The notes under the pieces are model-generated. The model had not been told where the DNA came from, did not search any database, and saw nothing but the letters and a program-made list of their open reading frames with translations. A stretch of 64,000 bases of DNA from assembly GCF_003732265.1 (NCBI RefSeq), contig NZ_MOBK01000002.1, positions 549,278-613,277 on the forward strand, in the 5' to 3' direction. The translations under genes and the position numbers were made by a program. This DNA is from Pseudomonas brassicacearum. Lineage in GTDB: Bacteria > Pseudomonadota > Gammaproteobacteria > Pseudomonadales > Pseudomonadaceae. The first letter of the stretch is position 1. Each line of letters begins with the position of its first letter. Below are positions 63,929-64,000 of this stretch, in pieces.

Positions 63929-64000
63929 GTGGGAGCGGGCTTGCTCGCGAAGGCGGTGTGTCATTCAGCGATGATGTTGACTGTCACACCGCCTTCGCGA
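63929..64000. repeat. REPIN, cut by the window edge
   Basis: Left copy GAGCGGGCTTGCTCGCGA directly after mexW; the right copy starts at the very end (CGCCTTCGCGA) and is incomplete in this window. Confidence 0.78.

Overview
The window is a chromosomal segment of a Pseudomonas, most likely from the P. fluorescens group. The evidence is an MvaT-type H-NS protein, a BifA-type GGDQF/EAL protein, a PobA very close to the classical Pseudomonas enzyme, GC-rich codon use throughout, and about twenty REP/REPIN-type palindromic repeats whose core (GAGCGGGCTTGCTCGCGA or GGCGAGGGAGCTTGCTCCCG) is typical of that group. From 46.4 kb to the right end the order argP, ACT protein, LysE exporter, sodB, bifA, icmP, di-haem protein, second imelysin, DUF1513, mexV, mexW matches, as I remember it, the P. 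aeruginosa PA4363-PA4375 region, so this part is core genome. I see no tRNA, rRNA, CRISPR array, integrase, phage gene or complete insertion sequence.

Layout. 0-4.7 kb: end of a DUF2334 deacetylase-like gene, a UPF0104 membrane protein, purU, mvaT and sbcB. 4.9-11.8 kb: six tightly overlapping genes (RDD, SpoIIM/DUF95, DUF4129, DUF4350, MoxR AAA+ ATPase, DUF58), a MoxR-centred membrane system with no assigned function. 11.9-14.0 kb: small accessory-looking genes (an 80-aa protein, a DUF6124 protein, a PilZ protein, a TPR lipoprotein). 14.1-20.8 kb: pyruvate kinase, enoyl-CoA hydratase, a GGDEF protein overlapping a 2Fe-2S/FAD reductase, and class I fumarase. 20.9-25.7 kb: a DctB/DctD-type two-component pair next to an alpha-ketoglutarate-type MHS transporter that has a well-formed sigma-54 promoter. 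25.9-28.4 kb: small redox and hypothetical genes and an AraC regulator. 28.6-37.1 kb: a polyamine-type ABC importer, an aldehyde dehydrogenase and an AruI-like ThDP decarboxylase on one strand, with a divergent LysR gene; probably a guanidino or amine compound catabolic unit. 37.2-44.2 kb: SDR, metallo-beta-lactamase-fold protein, LysR, AraC/PobR, pobA and a DHA2-type MFS pump. 44.3-49.5 kb: a Cache protein, a coiled-coil membrane protein, an SDR and the argP/LysE export module. 49.7-64 kb: sodB, a DUF6124 gene, a multi-hairpin repeat-like region, bifA, the imelysin/di-haem/DUF1513 iron cluster and mexVW.

The points most worth following are the uncharacterised MoxR operon, the branched multi-hairpin region at 51.3-51.5 kb together with the hairpin pair upstream of the DUF6124 gene, the sigma-54 promoter and putative activator sites upstream of the ketoglutarate transporter, the Fur-box-like site at icmP, and the two REP families with local sequence variants.
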